Assembly: GCA_907165275.2 (NCBI GenBank)
Contig: OU015666.1
Location: 5,734,001 to 5,798,000 of the forward strand
DNA from: Zygaena filipendulae
Lineage: Eukaryota; Arthropoda; Insecta; Lepidoptera; Zygaenidae
Length of the DNA: 64,000 bases
Direction of reading: 5' to 3'
Shown here: positions 10,534 to 22,404 of the stretch, piece by piece
How positions within the stretch are numbered: the first letter of the stretch is position 1
How the letters are laid out: each line of letters opens with the position of its first letter
The notes under the pieces: model-generated
Database searches by the model: none
Told to the model about the DNA's origin: nothing
The model's input: the letters and a program-made list of their open reading frames with translations, nothing else
Translations under genes and position numbers: made by a program

Positions 10534-12410
10534 ACGAGGTACCGTACGCTGGTAGATTACGTTTTTACTCGAAACAATGGTCTCGCATCACAAATGATCA
10601 GACTATTTTATCTTGGATCGAAGGTTACACTATTCCCTTCGATAGCCCGCCGTTTCAAGTAAATACTCCCAGTGTTTATCCAAAATCATCCCAAGAAGTC
10701 TTTGAATTTGAAAAGGCTATTAATAAATTGCTATCTATTGGAGCAGTTAAAAAATGCGGCCATGATAACTCTCAGTACTTGTCAAGTATCTTTTTAATAC
10801 CGAAAAGTAACGGAGATAAAAGATTTATTTTAAACTTAAAGAATCTCAATAAATTCATTTCTACCCACCATTTTAAGATGGAGGATTATCGTACCGCATC
10901 TAAATTAATAACACCCAATTGTTACATGGCATCAATTGATTTAAAAGACGCATATTTCTTAATTAACGTACATAGTTTACACCGAAAGTACTTGCGATTC
11001 AAATATCAAGACTGCCTTTTTGAATTTAAATGCCTCCCATTCGGTTTATGCACGGCGCCTTACGTATTTACCAAATTGTTAAAACCAGTAATGGAGTACT
11101 TGCGAACTAAGGATTTTTTATCAGTTAGATACTTAGATGACATACTTTGTTTTGGGGATACCTACAAAGATTGTAAGAACAATATTACTCAGACTATCGA
11201 GTTATTGACGTCGTTAGGATTTATTATAAATAAAGAAAAAAGTTCTTTGCAACCAAAACAACAATGTCAGTTTCTGGGCTTTATTTATGATTCAAGACGG
11301 ATGATTTTAAAATTACCTACTGATAAAAATTTTAAAATCAAAGAGAGATTAAAAAGATTTTTAGTAATACGTAGGTGTAAACTTCGTGAATTTGCTAGAC
11401 TGATTGGGTTGCTAATTTCGGCTTGCCCCGCAATCCAATATTCGTGGCTGTACACGAAACAGTTTGAATATTATAAATATTTATTTTAAAAAAATAATAC
11501 AAGTTATGAACAAGTGATTACATTACCTTACAACATAAAGTCTGATCTACACTGGTGGCTAGATCATATAGATAATGCATACGCCCCCTTTAAATTCAAC
11601 ACATATAATCTCGAAATTTATTCAGATGCCTCGCTTACTGGCTGGGGCGCTATTAGCAATAAAGATAAGGTACATGGTCATTAGAAACGGAAAGAGTCAT
11701 GTTTGCATATCAATGAGTTAGAATTAAAAGCAGCCCTTTTTGGTTTGAAGGTATTTACAAAAAATATATACAATAAAGATATTCTCTTACGGATTGATAA
11801 CACTACCGCCATATCATGCATAAATCGAATGGGTAGTGTTAAATACCCTCACTTAAATAAAATAACAAAAGAGATCTGGCGTTGGTGTGAGGATCGTGAC
11901 TTATACATTTTTGCATCTTATATAAACACCAAAGATAATACTGAAGCAGATTACTTGTCTCGTAAACAATTCCAGGACACCGAGTGGGAACTAGCAGATT
12001 ATGCATTCAACAAATTAATGGAAGTGTTTGGTAAATTTGACGTAGATTTATTTGCTAGTCGTTCGAATACTAAATGTAGCAGGTACATAACTTGGAAGTG
12101 TGATCCCGACAAATGGGATGTCGATGCTTTCACGGTGTCCTGGGAAGGTTTACACTTTTATGCTTTTCCACCATTTGTACTGATCTTAAAAGTATTAAAG
12201 AAGATAATAACTGATAAAGCCGAAGGAGTTGTAGTCGTACCATACTGGCCGACACAACCCTGGTTTCCTTTGTTCAAAAAATTATTATGCTCTCAGTGTA
12301 TATATTTTGATCCAGATATTAACTTGTTAACATCACCTTTCAGGTCAGTACACAACCTGCACAAGACGCTACGCTTAGTAGCCGCGAGGTTATCAGGCAG
12401 GTGTATTTGA
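10512..12410 (+). pseudogene. DIRS reverse transcriptase / RNase H, two in-frame stops
   Basis: The frame overlaps the gag end and runs to 12410. The RT shows I-F-L-I-P-K, S-I-D-L-K-D-A-Y-F, C-L-P-F-G-L, and the catalytic Y-L-D-D at about 11130-11141. RNase H shows S-D-A-S-L-T-G-W-G near 11617-11649, then the E of N-E-L-E-L-K-A-A and the D residues of R-I-D-N-T-T and N-T-E-A-D-Y-L-S-R. A conserved DIRS tail follows: V-D-L-F-A-S, W-D-V-D-A-F, F-P-P-F and P-Y-W-P-T-Q-P-W. TAA at 11487-11489 and TAG at 11682-11684 interrupt the same frame, the second most simply from a former Trp codon. The remaining frame is intact, so decay is slight. Confidence 0.92.
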
Positions 12411-12412
12411 AG

Positions 12413-13361
12413 ATGTCCCTATCAGATCGAACAACTAACATTATGATCAATTCACTATCAGATAATACATACAGACAGTATGATTGTTGCTTTAAACCTT
12501 GGATTGAATTTTGTAAACAAAATAATCATGATTGTTATAAGGAATCAATACCTATTGTCTTAGATTTCCTTACATCTATGTTTGAAAAAGGCGCCAAATA
12601 TGGCACAATTAATTCATATAAATCTGCTTTATCTCTTTTATTTCCTAATTTGTTGACCGATCATAGAATAAGAAGATTTATGAAAGGAGTTTTCAGGCTG
12701 AGGCGTACTCAACCCAAATATAATATAACATGGGACCCTAGTATTGTCCTAGATTACGTATCTAAACAATGGCCACATGCCAACCTCAGCTTGGAAACTA
12801 TCAAAAAAGACTCTTACTTTATTAGCTTTGATTACGGCTCATAGAGTACAAACCTTTTCATTGTTAAAATTATCTAACATTAACACTAGTGATCCAAATT
12901 TGATTTATATTAAGGTACCTGACCTTATCAAAACATCTTGTCCTAATTCGTTACAGCCTATTTTGAAACTACCATTTTATAATGAGAATTCAAGTATATG
13001 TCCAGCTAGATGTTTATTGGATTATATAAACAAAACAAGCTCATTACGAGATCATAACAATGATCATTTATTTATTAGTTATAAAAAACCATACAGAAAA
13101 TTGTCAGCACAAAGACTTAGCCATTGGATAAAAGATGTTCTCCAGAGAAGTGGTATAGACGTGTCTATCTTCAGTGCACATAGCACACGCCATGCTGCGA
13201 CTTCAGCCGCCAATCGGCTTGGTGTTAGTATAGACGTAATAAGGAACACTGCAGGCTGGACTCAATCCTCAGCTACCTTTGCTAGGTTCTATAATAGAGA
13301 TATTATTATAGTAAATGATAATTTTGCACGAACTATATTGTCAACAACAAAGATAAATTAA
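12413..13361 (+). pseudogene. DIRS tyrosine recombinase, frameshifted
   Basis: ATG at 12413 lies two bases after the RNase H stop. The N-terminal part (S-D-N-T-Y-R-Q-Y, W-I-E-F-C-K) is the core-binding domain. A one-base indel in or near the A6 run at 12803-12808 shifts the frame. The catalytic part then continues in another register to 13361, with R in T-A-H-R-V-Q-T, H-x-x-R in A-H-S-T-R-H-A and the nucleophile Y in A-R-F-Y-N-R. All four catalytic-type residues are therefore still present. The enzyme would integrate the circular cDNA. Confidence 0.9.
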
Positions 13362-13540
13362 ACCTTATGTATAACGTATATATATAGGACTAAGTAAACA
13401 AGAAATAGGAATTTTGTATAATTATTATCATTTAAAAATTGATATGACCTCAGTCTAATAAATATTTGTTCATAAATCACTGCTTTTTCACTTGAAAAAT
13501 TAATTCGGTCATAATTTTATATTTGTGATCTCTAAACATC

Positions 13541-13666
13541 CTACAACACGTAAACTCATAAATCGCAAAGAAAGAAGCTGCGAAGCATAATTGAAGATCA
13601 AACGAACTTACCTGGAAGTGAAGTTCGATCGCAATTATGCGAGCAGCTTCTTTCGACGCGATTTAT
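13541..13666. repeat. DIRS internal complementary region
   Basis: 13541-13591 is the reverse complement of 8955-9005, and 13594-13666 is the reverse complement of 13960-14032. The two outer ends are therefore joined here with two extra bases between them. This is the hallmark of DIRS1-type elements. Confidence 0.95.
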
Positions 13667-13794
13667 ATACACCCTCCCTTACGATACCAAAACTGTTTAG
13701 TAATCTAATATCTACATCAAATCTTATAAACCCACCCATAAGGTTTGGTGGAGGACAAACACAACACAAATATAAAATAAAGCGCTTTAAACAA

Positions 13795-13967
13795 AATGAC
13801 GAGACGAGTGGTCGCGCGCATTGGGGCCGGAGGTAGAGTGGGGTAAGGAGGCGGGGAGTCCCAACTGGGGGTAGAATAAAAAAAAAAAAAAAAAAACAAA
13901 TCTAAACATACCGTGCTAGGCTGACGCGTGGGAGCGCAACTACTACAACACGTAAACTCATAAATCG
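13795..13967 (-). repeat. DIRS right inverted terminal repeat
   Basis: 173 bp, the reverse complement of 8981-9156, with a run of 19 A in place of 22 T. Confidence 0.95.
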
Positions 13968-14284
13968 CGTCGAAAGAAGCTGCTCGCATAATTGCGATCG
14001 AACTTCACTTCCAGGTAAGTTCGTTTGATCTTAAAATATAATGACCTAGTCTTGGACATAAAGTAACTACCTATATGTATACTCGTATGAGTAGGTACGT
14101 AACTTTCATATTATTTTATCTATAACTAGAAAGAAGAAGAAAGAAAGGAAGAACATTTAAAAATAATTGGTAACAAATGTTGTGGAGGAGAATGAAAGTT
14201 GTGCTGTGGGGGCCAACTAGTTGATATCCGCTATCACTCGCCTTATTTTCACTTGCGTTATTTCGGTGTTTCCGTGGGAATTCC

Positions 14285-14435
14285 GGGGCAAAAGTAGGTA
14301 CCCTATTTCATGCCTATTTCCTTTTATGTATGTACCTACCTACCCCTGGCAACTTGTAGTATGCAAAATTTAATGCATTTACACCCGCGTTAATTTCGGA
14401 GTTCCCGAGGAAATTTCCTGGATGAATTTATAGTA
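14285..14435 (-). mobile_element. Helitron fragments, reversed
   Basis: Two partial copies on the minus strand show GGAATTCCGGGGCAAAAGTA and CACCCGCGTTAATTTCGGAG. Neither has both ends. Confidence 0.55.
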
Positions 14436-14609
14436 CCTACCTACCCTTTTTCCTTTTCTGTACGTCACCTCACTCGTATTTTTCCGATAGGTACTAACTG
14501 CGTCACCGCCCACCTATAGGTAAAATTCCTACGTATAAAAGAAGTATCATTATCATAAATACTTGTGCAAATAAACAAAATTATTTTAGTTTATTTATTT
14601 TATCTTATA

Positions 14610-14824
14610 TAGCTGTCCCCCGCGGTTTTACCCGCGTTAATTTCAGAGTTCCCGTAGGAATTTCGGGATAAAAAGTACCCTGTCACTCAGGAAGTCAGGA
14701 CTACCGTAGCTTCGTATAAGTGAATAAATTTTCAAAATCAGTTCAGTAGATCCAGAGATTACCCTCTATCACTCTATACAACATCACAAACTCACAATTC
14801 ACAAACTTTCTTTATAATATTAGT
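14610..14824 (-). mobile_element. Non-autonomous Helitron
   Basis: Reversed copy running from TAGCTGTCCCCCGCGG to CTTTATAATATTAGT, of the TCTGGATCTACTGAAC subfamily. Confidence 0.8.
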
Positions 14825-14859
14825 CTCCTCGTAGATGTCGTGGCCACATCTAATAAATA

Positions 14860-15150
14860 ATTGATCAATTCAGCCGGCCATTTCATGAAATGGTGGCATT
14901 TCATGATTTTTTTTTTGTTTTTTTTTTTGGAAATGTTAGAAATGATCGATTAACGCGCCGCCGGCCGCTGCCGCGGCACGCTCACTACGCTCGCTCGGCT
15001 TGTATAGCCTTGTTCGCCTACAAACCTAACCTAATCAAGAATTTCGGAGTGCTCTGCCCTGCTTAAAGTCAAAAAGTACTTGTAACTAGACACTAATTGT
15101 AATCAGTTCATGATGTGGTCGACCATTTCATGAAAAGGCCAATTTTACAT
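14860..15150. mobile_element. Unclassified repeat with CATTTCATGAAATG ends
   Basis: The palindrome CCATTTCATGAAATGG at about 14878-14893 has a partner, CCATTTCATGAAAAGG, at about 15123-15138. Between them lies the GC-rich word CTGCCGCGGCACGCTC, which also occurs at 17466-17481. It looks like a short DNA element, family unknown. A Helitron end fragment follows at 15157-15197. Confidence 0.45.
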
Positions 15151-15197
15151 ATAAACTAGTTGTTCCCCGCAGTTTCACCCGCGTTAATTTCGGAGTA

Positions 15198-16282
15198 ATT
15201 AGAAGTTTAGAGGATAAAAGTCAAACAATTTCACTGGTTTTCCATGTTTTTTTATACTAATACGTTAAATCCCTATAGAAACTCATTTTTATCGAAAAGT
15301 GCCTTCAGTGCCTTCCTTATTAGGTACCTACTACAACTAGAAAATGATTATTTTAGAAAGGTGTACATGGGGCGGCGGAAATAAAGTGGCCTACACTCAT
15401 TAAAATATAAATCCGGCACTGCCCACCATAGTTCCATCAAAAAACGATTGGACTTCGACCTGCTACCTTAGTCAACATTTAACGCGAGAGTTGTCATACA
15501 GGTTTCTTCATATAGGTAGCTTATTGAAATGTCGTTGACGCAACGTCATATTATTGCCTAGTATGTAGTATTTGTAGAGATTGAACCTTATCGCTTACTA
15601 CCAGATAACCAGATGCGTGAAGAAGCCACACATTTTACCATCGAACTACGTCAAAGACTGGTCAGTCTTTGACGTAGGTAGTTCGAAGTACAAGGAAACA
15701 GTATCAAAACAAAGCAATCAGATGCTCATAGATCTAATGTGATCTATTGTTACGATATATCCATGTTTTAAAGTTAAAAAATTGCCGAGTAGGCACTTAT
15801 ATACTAGGATAATTCTTTTTTTATTGTAGAGTAGGTATACCTACCCTAAGTTGGTCCTATATAAATTTGAAAAAGGTTCTAACAGTAAGGGTTGAAAAGT
15901 CTAGTTTCTCTCTACAGCTCTCTTGAAAAGATTGCCTTTAGCAATAAGGTCGCCTTTTGCTCTGTATTTTCTTTTTATTTGTCTTAGTTTTACTATCTCT
16001 TTTGAGGCAATAAAGTATATTTGAATTTGAATTAGTAAAACAGGGGATGATTGATATTGTTTACTCCCTGATTGTAATGTATGACCACGCATACCTTTTT
16101 ACTTAGTTCCATTTTGATAATTATTTTTTTATTCGTTAGGATGGGTATACCTTGAAGTTGGTCCCATATAGGTAAATTTCGAAAAAAGTTCCTACCCTAA
16201 GGGTGGGAAAATAGGGTTAATTTATTGTTCAATCACAGATTTTAATGCTGAGTTGTATAAAATACCTACATTTAATAACTAC
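15198..16282. other. Intergenic with a hairpin and a LINE tail
   Basis: 15642-15690 is a hairpin whose arms read ACTACGTCAAAGACT and AGTCTTTGACGTAG. 15901-16040 resembles a lepidopteran LINE 3' end, with TCGCCTTTTGCTCTGTAT and GGCAATAAAGTATATTTGAA. No gene was seen. Confidence 0.45.
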
Positions 16283-16494
16283 TAGCTGACCCCCGCGGTT
16301 TCACCTGCAGTAATTTCGGAGTTCCCGCGGGAATTCCGGAAGAAGAAGTACCCTATATTACTACGGATTTTTTTTTTTTATTTATCTTCCTATCTATAAG
16401 TGAAAGAATTTTTAAAATCGGTTCTGTAGATCCAGAGATTACCCCCTACAATCTCACAAACTCACAAAATTTTGCTCTTTATAATATTAGTATA
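16283..16494 (-). mobile_element. Non-autonomous Helitron
   Basis: Reversed, from CTAGCTGACCCCCGCGG to TTTATAATATTAGTAT, with both ends present. Confidence 0.85.
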
Positions 16495-17440
16495 GATTGG
16501 TTCGCCACAAATATTATTATCTTTCACTCAGTTGACTCACTACGTGATTAATCACATATATTAAGCTTCTTGCAAGTTGTTAAAACTGTTAATCTAGTAG
16601 GTAGATAAGATTGGACTACTATGAAGTATCAACATAATATTAAACCTTGGCCGGAAAAAATAAAAACCAAATTATGCACATACTAATGACGATACACTCC
16701 GAACAAAGAATGTGATTTCATATTTAAGTTTTATACTAACCTACGTAACTACATTGGATATAATTAAACACATGCCAACTATGAATAAAAGAAGTATAAG
16801 CAATAGATAATTAATAGTAAATAGGGTTATTTCGAACGTATTTCATTTAATGTGTTGAGGTTGAGGTTGAGGCATGGTTCTTTTCCATTGCAAAGTAGTT
16901 TTTGAGTTTATCTAATACAAACAAAAAAGCATAAGAAAAAGCAAATCTTTTCTCTTAGTGTACACATCTATTAGTGTACACGAAAGGGAGTATGTTATTA
17001 TTATATACCCATTAATATATATTATGTATATAAATTTATTTACCCAATTTTTATGTTTTTGCTTAAATTAAGGCGTGTTTACATACCTACAGACAAAGGC
17101 GTTTTTGTAAGCTCTCGTCTCGTCCAGCGACCTTTGCCGAACGATACAACTTTATAAAATTAAAAATCATCAATTAAATGAGATTCCAAAGTCCACCTCG
17201 GACGTTGCACTACAGCCACAGGTCTTTCGCTTTGTCTTTCTCTAGATTTGGTAATCGAAGACAAAATATTTAATGATATTTTTTTACGCGTATCTCGTAT
17301 ATGTTACGAAAGATATAACGATTTGATAAAAGTCAGTCTAATAAAACCCACTTTTATGTTTTAACAAAATCGACAGAGCTCCGAAAGTAGAGCCACAGAA
17401 AATAACTATATTTCTATGTAGAGCTCTTATTTCTAAGTTA
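16495..17440. other. Intergenic, nothing recognised
   Basis: AT-rich, with no coding signature on either strand. Confidence 0.4.
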
Positions 17441-17640
17441 CCTGTCGTTGGCGCAATGGCGGCTGCTGCCGCGGCACGCTCGCTACGCACGCTCGGCTGG
17501 CACATCAAGGTCAGACAATAAAACCTTATCTAACCTATAGGAAATCGAGGTCGCTCTACATCACATTTATGGAGTTAACCAGTATCATAGTAAGTCGAAG
17601 TCAGCACACCCCGCTATTTCATAACTAACCTAACCTAACA
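17441..17640. repeat. Repeat sharing CTGCCGCGGCACGCTC with 14960
   Basis: The GC-rich word and the following CTCGGCT match 14966-15000. The AACCTAACCTAA run at 17626-17638 is a common moth repeat. Confidence 0.4.
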
Positions 17641-17837
17641 AAATGTTTGGGTGTTTTGCTTGATCGGTTTTATCTAGTATAGTTATTATATTTTCTGTGG
17701 TTTTATAGAGTGAAGGCTCGCTGACGTTTGCTAGAACGGGCATCACGTTCTAGAAACAATAGCTAAAGCTACTGAACAAATTTCAATGAAAGTAGATAGG
17801 TAGGGTATAGGGTAGGGTATAGGTAGGGAAAGTAGAT

Positions 17838-18036
17838 AGGGTAGCTGTTCTTCGCGTTAATTTCGGAGTTTTCACGGAGATTTCGGGGTAAAAAGTAGGT
17901 ATCCTGTCCTGTGTCATTTTCTGTACCCCTGACAACACGTAATGCAAAATTACATGACGATCGGTTCATTGGTTTGGGCGTGTTATGGTAACAGACAGGC
18001 AGAGTTATTTTTGTATGTAGGTACAATATTAGCATG
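17838..18036 (-). mobile_element. Helitron, old copy
   Basis: Reversed copy with GTTAATTTCGGAG, GATTTCGGGGTAAAAAG and CCCCTGACAACACG. Both terminal hairpin arms are eroded. Confidence 0.55.
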
Positions 18037-19020
18037 GATTTATGTCTTATAATTTAGGATACTTTTTATACTGGCACAACAAAAAGTTCTCCAGGGAATC
18101 GCGTAATTACAATTGGGTGAAAGTACCTATTACTTCAGTTCAGTAACAAGAATATTACCTACACGGTCAGAAACCAATATTTGGAGGTGTGGCTGTGTTA
18201 CTAATCTATACCTAGTAGTGCGTCTATTTGTAATCGTGTAACTTCTAAATGACTTGCTTGATCAATTATATTGAAGTCATCTTTCGTCTTAATTACAAAA
18301 TTCGCACGGGTATATAAAACCTTCTATACCTAATTGGGTAACAAATCCGCTTATTTTCCAACAAAAATTCGCAAACAAAAACCTAAATTGTAGAAAACTC
18401 CAGAACGCTTGATTATTATTTATCTCAAGTAGGTTAATAATTTATGTATGGTAAAATTCAAAGATATTAATCGGAGACATTGTAAACAACGTCGCGCGTC
18501 GGTACATTCATGTATCTACTTAATACTTGCTATTTCAACAACATATTGAATTGTAGGTACTACTATATATAAATAAAAGGGTTAAAGTGGAAATGTCTAC
18601 ACGAATAATAGGTATTCTAGTTTCGATATATTTTGATTCATTTAATACATTCAGACTTCTTAAAGAGTTCACATAAGCCTCTTGTTATCCAACGTACATC
18701 AACAGTTTTTGTAGAAATCTCGTTTAGGTAGGTAGGTACGAAGGTGAAAAACTAGCTTGTAATAGTAAAAAAATCAAGCAGGTTGTCGATTACACTTTTC
18801 AACAATATAATATCAAAACAGAACCTTTAAAATGTCAAGTATAAAAAAATATTTTAAGCAATTTCGTAGGGCGCTGATTATTATTTTAGTCGAAAATTCA
18901 ACTTTTATTAACAAGGTAATGTTGATTTGACCGAACCTTAGGGAGCGTCAGGACCTAAAGCAATCTACATAAAAACAATTATGTGACATTTCACGGTTTT
19001 ATTTCTGTAATATCTAATAG
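18037..19020. other. Intergenic, nothing recognised
   Basis: No gene, RNA or clear repeat was seen. Confidence 0.4.
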
Positions 19021-19218
19021 ACTAATATTATAAAGAGCTAAAGTTTGTGAGTTTGTGACGTTGTAGGGGGTAATCTCTGGATCTACTGAACCCAATTTGA
19101 AAATTCTTGCATTTATAGGAATCTAAAGTGATCCTGAGTGACATAAGGTACTTTTTGTCCCGAAATTTTCTCGGGAACTCCGAAATTACCGCGGGTGAAA
19201 CCGCGGGGGTCAGCTAGT
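19021..19218 (+). mobile_element. Non-autonomous Helitron, near consensus
   Basis: A clean copy: ACTAATATTATAAAGAGC at the start, CCGCGGGTGAAACCGCGG hairpin, and CAGCTAGT at the end. Confidence 0.9.
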
Positions 19219-19479
19219 AGCTAATAAGGCTAATGTTAAGGAAAATATCTGCTGTGGTGTAGGACAAGCCATCTGTGAATACAAAACAAATCCACAGTGT
19301 AAATCTGTGACAGCACCAATACGATGAGCAAGGTCTCTATAGGTACAAAACTACTCTCTCGTCTAGTCCTATTGGCACATTGTTTATTTGGAGGGCAAGT
19401 ACCTCAAGGTAGACGACTTGATGTCGAAAGTAGACATTTTTCATAGTTTTATACTCTTTTATTTCCTTTGGTTACTGTC

Positions 19480-20180
19480 AAAAAGTTATCAGATCTCATG
19501 TAGAGTCAAGCTTCTAGGTATCTCTACACGCCCTAACTCTACAAAGCCTAACTTCACAAACTCTACACCTTAATCAAAATATGTATGTGGCTTGGCCGTT
19601 TCGTTGCTACAAGAACTATCGTACAATAGAAAGTAATGAAGAGTGGATAATCTTTTTACCTTACGCCCGTAAATGTAGCGAAATGGCCAAGCCACATGTT
19701 ATGACTAAGGTGTAGAGTTTGTGAAGTTAGGCCTTGCAGAGTTAGAAACGATGATATCTGATAACTTTTTGACAGTGCGAGTCATATGGTCTCGTCTTGA
19801 CAACATTTTACTTGAAAATGTTTTTGGTGGGATTCCAAGAGGATTCCATTTATTTTTGTAAGTTGCTTGTGACAATTTTTTTTATACTAACTTCCATCCC
19901 CTAGCTTAAGGGGTTGGGAGATAAAAGTTACAAGTTTTATAATTTTTTTGTTAATATTTGTGTACTAATACTAGCTTACAACCTAAATTTCAGCTTTCTA
20001 GGACATTAGGAAATATCCTAAGAATTTTCATGATCACCAGGAGTCAGTGACGAAATTAATGTTTTTAGATACAATAAAATCTAAAGTATAATAGCTATGA
20101 ATTAAAACTTTATATGTTTAATAAGTCCTTTATGGACTAGGTACATATCCCGAGAATTTTGTTTATCTGGTATAATCCAA
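19480..20180. repeat. Large dispersed repeat, related copy at 26700-27370
   Basis: Two blocks share many words with 26700-27370. These are CTAAGGTGTAGAGTTTGTGA/AGTTAGGCCTTG, GATAACTTTTTGACAG, TTTTTGGTGGGATT, the run around AACCCCTTAAGCTAGGGGAT and AGCTTTCTAGGACATTAGG. 19480-19600 and 19690-19830 are inverted relative to each other, so the element has long inverted ends. No transposase remnant was recognised. Confidence 0.5.
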
Positions 20181-20784
20181 ACCCAAGTTAAAACTACCGT
20201 GCCCCCAGATCATATTAAATTTTGTACAAGAAATACTGACCTAAGCAAATCTAGTTGCTACATAAAAGTAGTCTTTCTATAGGTACTTACATCAACCGAT
20301 GACGTTGTGTAATCTTGCTCGATTATAACATCCACATATCGATCGTTCGTTGGAATAGTGTATGAGCACGTTCGTCACTCTGTCATCAATGAATCTAACG
20401 TGATTAATACATTTTTTAAATGTACCCATAGTATATTACCTACCACACTGCCATTAACCATAGGTACCGGTCTACCAAGATAAGTATCAATATTATCAGA
20501 GATAACATTCAGTCAGAAATCAGAATTTTTCATTTTGTTTGTACCTACCTATCTCTATTTAGTAGGAATTAATGATTTTTTTGATAATGACTAATAAATA
20601 TTTGTCTGAGTAGGTATTACCAACGCTAAAAAACAATTTACCAGATGATAATAATATTATTTAGTTAAATAACCTTTTAGAGTTTTGTCCAAAGGTTTTG
20701 ACGGACAGTAAAATATCGCTACTTGCCCGTGGTACGGTACAGTCACGGTAAAGTTGTTCGGCCAACCGGACGACGGAAAAATCC

Positions 20785-20989
20785 CTAGTAATATTATAGA
20801 TGCGATAGTAACTCTATCTGTCTGTCTGTCTGTTACGTTTTCACGCCTTAACGGCTCAACTGATCATCATGAAATTTTGTACACACGTTGTCAGAGGTAG
20901 GTACAGAGAAGAACATAGGGTATTTTTGTCCTGGAAATCCCGCAGGAACTCCGAAATTTCCGCGGGTAAAACTGCGGGAAACAGCTAGT
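20785..20989 (+). mobile_element. Non-autonomous Helitron
   Basis: CTAGTAATATTATAGATGCG at the start and CAGCTAGT at the end; CAACTGATCATCAT subfamily with a short TGTC run inside. Confidence 0.85.
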
Positions 20990-22404
20990 AGATAATATTT
21001 TCCGTAGTACAGTCAAATACTTCAATGTACATATAAACAAAAAATAAGATTGAAGTTCCTGCTACTTTTACTAGATATTACATTTAAAAAAGACGTGACA
21101 TTGAATGACAAAATGACAATTTAGAGCAAATAAACTTAGTATTATTATAGTAACGTCCTAAAACTGTACTTCTTCGTCTTAACCTTAAAGACAGTTTTTC
21201 ATGATGGCTCGAAAATTGAAATACTTTTTCTTAATCTATACTATGATATTTTTCTTAATCTATATTATTCCCAATTTAAGTTTTCTACCTCTTGTATAAT
21301 AGTTTACATAAGTTCATTAGTGAGTCTGTCTTTTGGTAAATGTTTTTAATTTTTTTTATAGTAAACAAGCATTGATAAACAGGCCAGAAGGCTAGGTATT
21401 TTAATACAAACATCTGGCGGAATTCGAGTGAGGCTCCTGAAACTTAGCGGTGGCTAAGTGCATTGCGATAGATTGTCAACTTGAAGGTGGTAGCCTAACC
21501 TGTCAGGCATTAAAAAGTACCCTGCCAGAATGCTATGGTTTTCTCACGATGTTTTTTCGTTGGGATTTGAACTCAGCTTCGACGGGTGATTCGAACACGT
21601 CAACCATTGAGATATTATAGATGATAAAATCTGTAAGGTCATAGTTAACTGAGTATTAACTATGTATATCTTTATCAAGATAGATATGAATATGTAGTCA
21701 TACCTAGCGATACGATATGGCTACAACTGCGCCGTAATAATTTTAATGATTGTTTACAGTCAAGTGCAGTATAGATAGCTAGGTGTAATATGTATAATTC
21801 AACGCAAGTCAGGGACACGTATCCGATACCTATAGAGTATAGTATTATATTATTATCTGTGCCTATAGGTAAATGGGCGTGTGCGGATTTAGGATTATTC
21901 GCTGGGGGACAATTATTTATTGGCGATTTACCTTAGTCTTCTTAGGTATTAAAGAACATTCGTATTAAACCAAAAAAACGGATAAAAGTTTAGTTTGTTA
22001 CACATGCACTGCATAGGCGTAACTGCGGGGGTGCAGGGTGGTCAATACCCATCCTAGAAACTTCATTACTACAACTCCTCGTAACGACTTCAGGACACCT
22101 CCCTTCCAGATCCGCACTTGAGTACACCATAATTAACTTTATATACCTATCAATTGAAGAGTATTATTAATTTATTATGCATTGACTAGAACATAATATT
22201 GTGTATATATTTATTAGCATCTCATGTTTTCATTAGATAACAAAGATACCTGAAGCCATCCTGAAGCATACCTAAATACGCACACACCGGAAAAGCGGAA
22301 GATAAAAAAACCGGCAAAGTACACATCGGTCTCGCGCACCGTGAGTTAAACTTTTAGTATGATAAAAACCTCATAGGTAATTTTAGATGACGAAAACCTT
22401 ATAT
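20990..22404. other. Intergenic, nothing recognised
   Basis: No coding or RNA feature was recognised. Confidence 0.35.

Larger units (their letters stand above)
8955..14032 (+). mobile_element. DIRS-type tyrosine-recombinase retrotransposon, structurally complete, coding part broken
   Basis: The element has the full DIRS1-type layout. Inverted terminal repeats lie at 8981-9156 and 13795-13967. An internal complementary region at 13541-13666 copies, in reverse complement, the outer left end (8955-9005) and the outer right end (13960-14032). In DIRS elements this region templates restoration of the ends through a circular intermediate, which a tyrosine recombinase then integrates without target duplication. 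Gene order is gag (with an intron), RT/RNase H with the conserved post-RNase H domain, then tyrosine recombinase. The inverted repeats match except for the T/A run (22 versus 19), which suggests recent insertion. Even so, pol has two in-frame stops and the recombinase one frameshift. The junction copy in the internal region has two extra bases (13592-13593) between the two ends, so the outer limits are uncertain by 2-3 bp. Confidence 0.93.
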
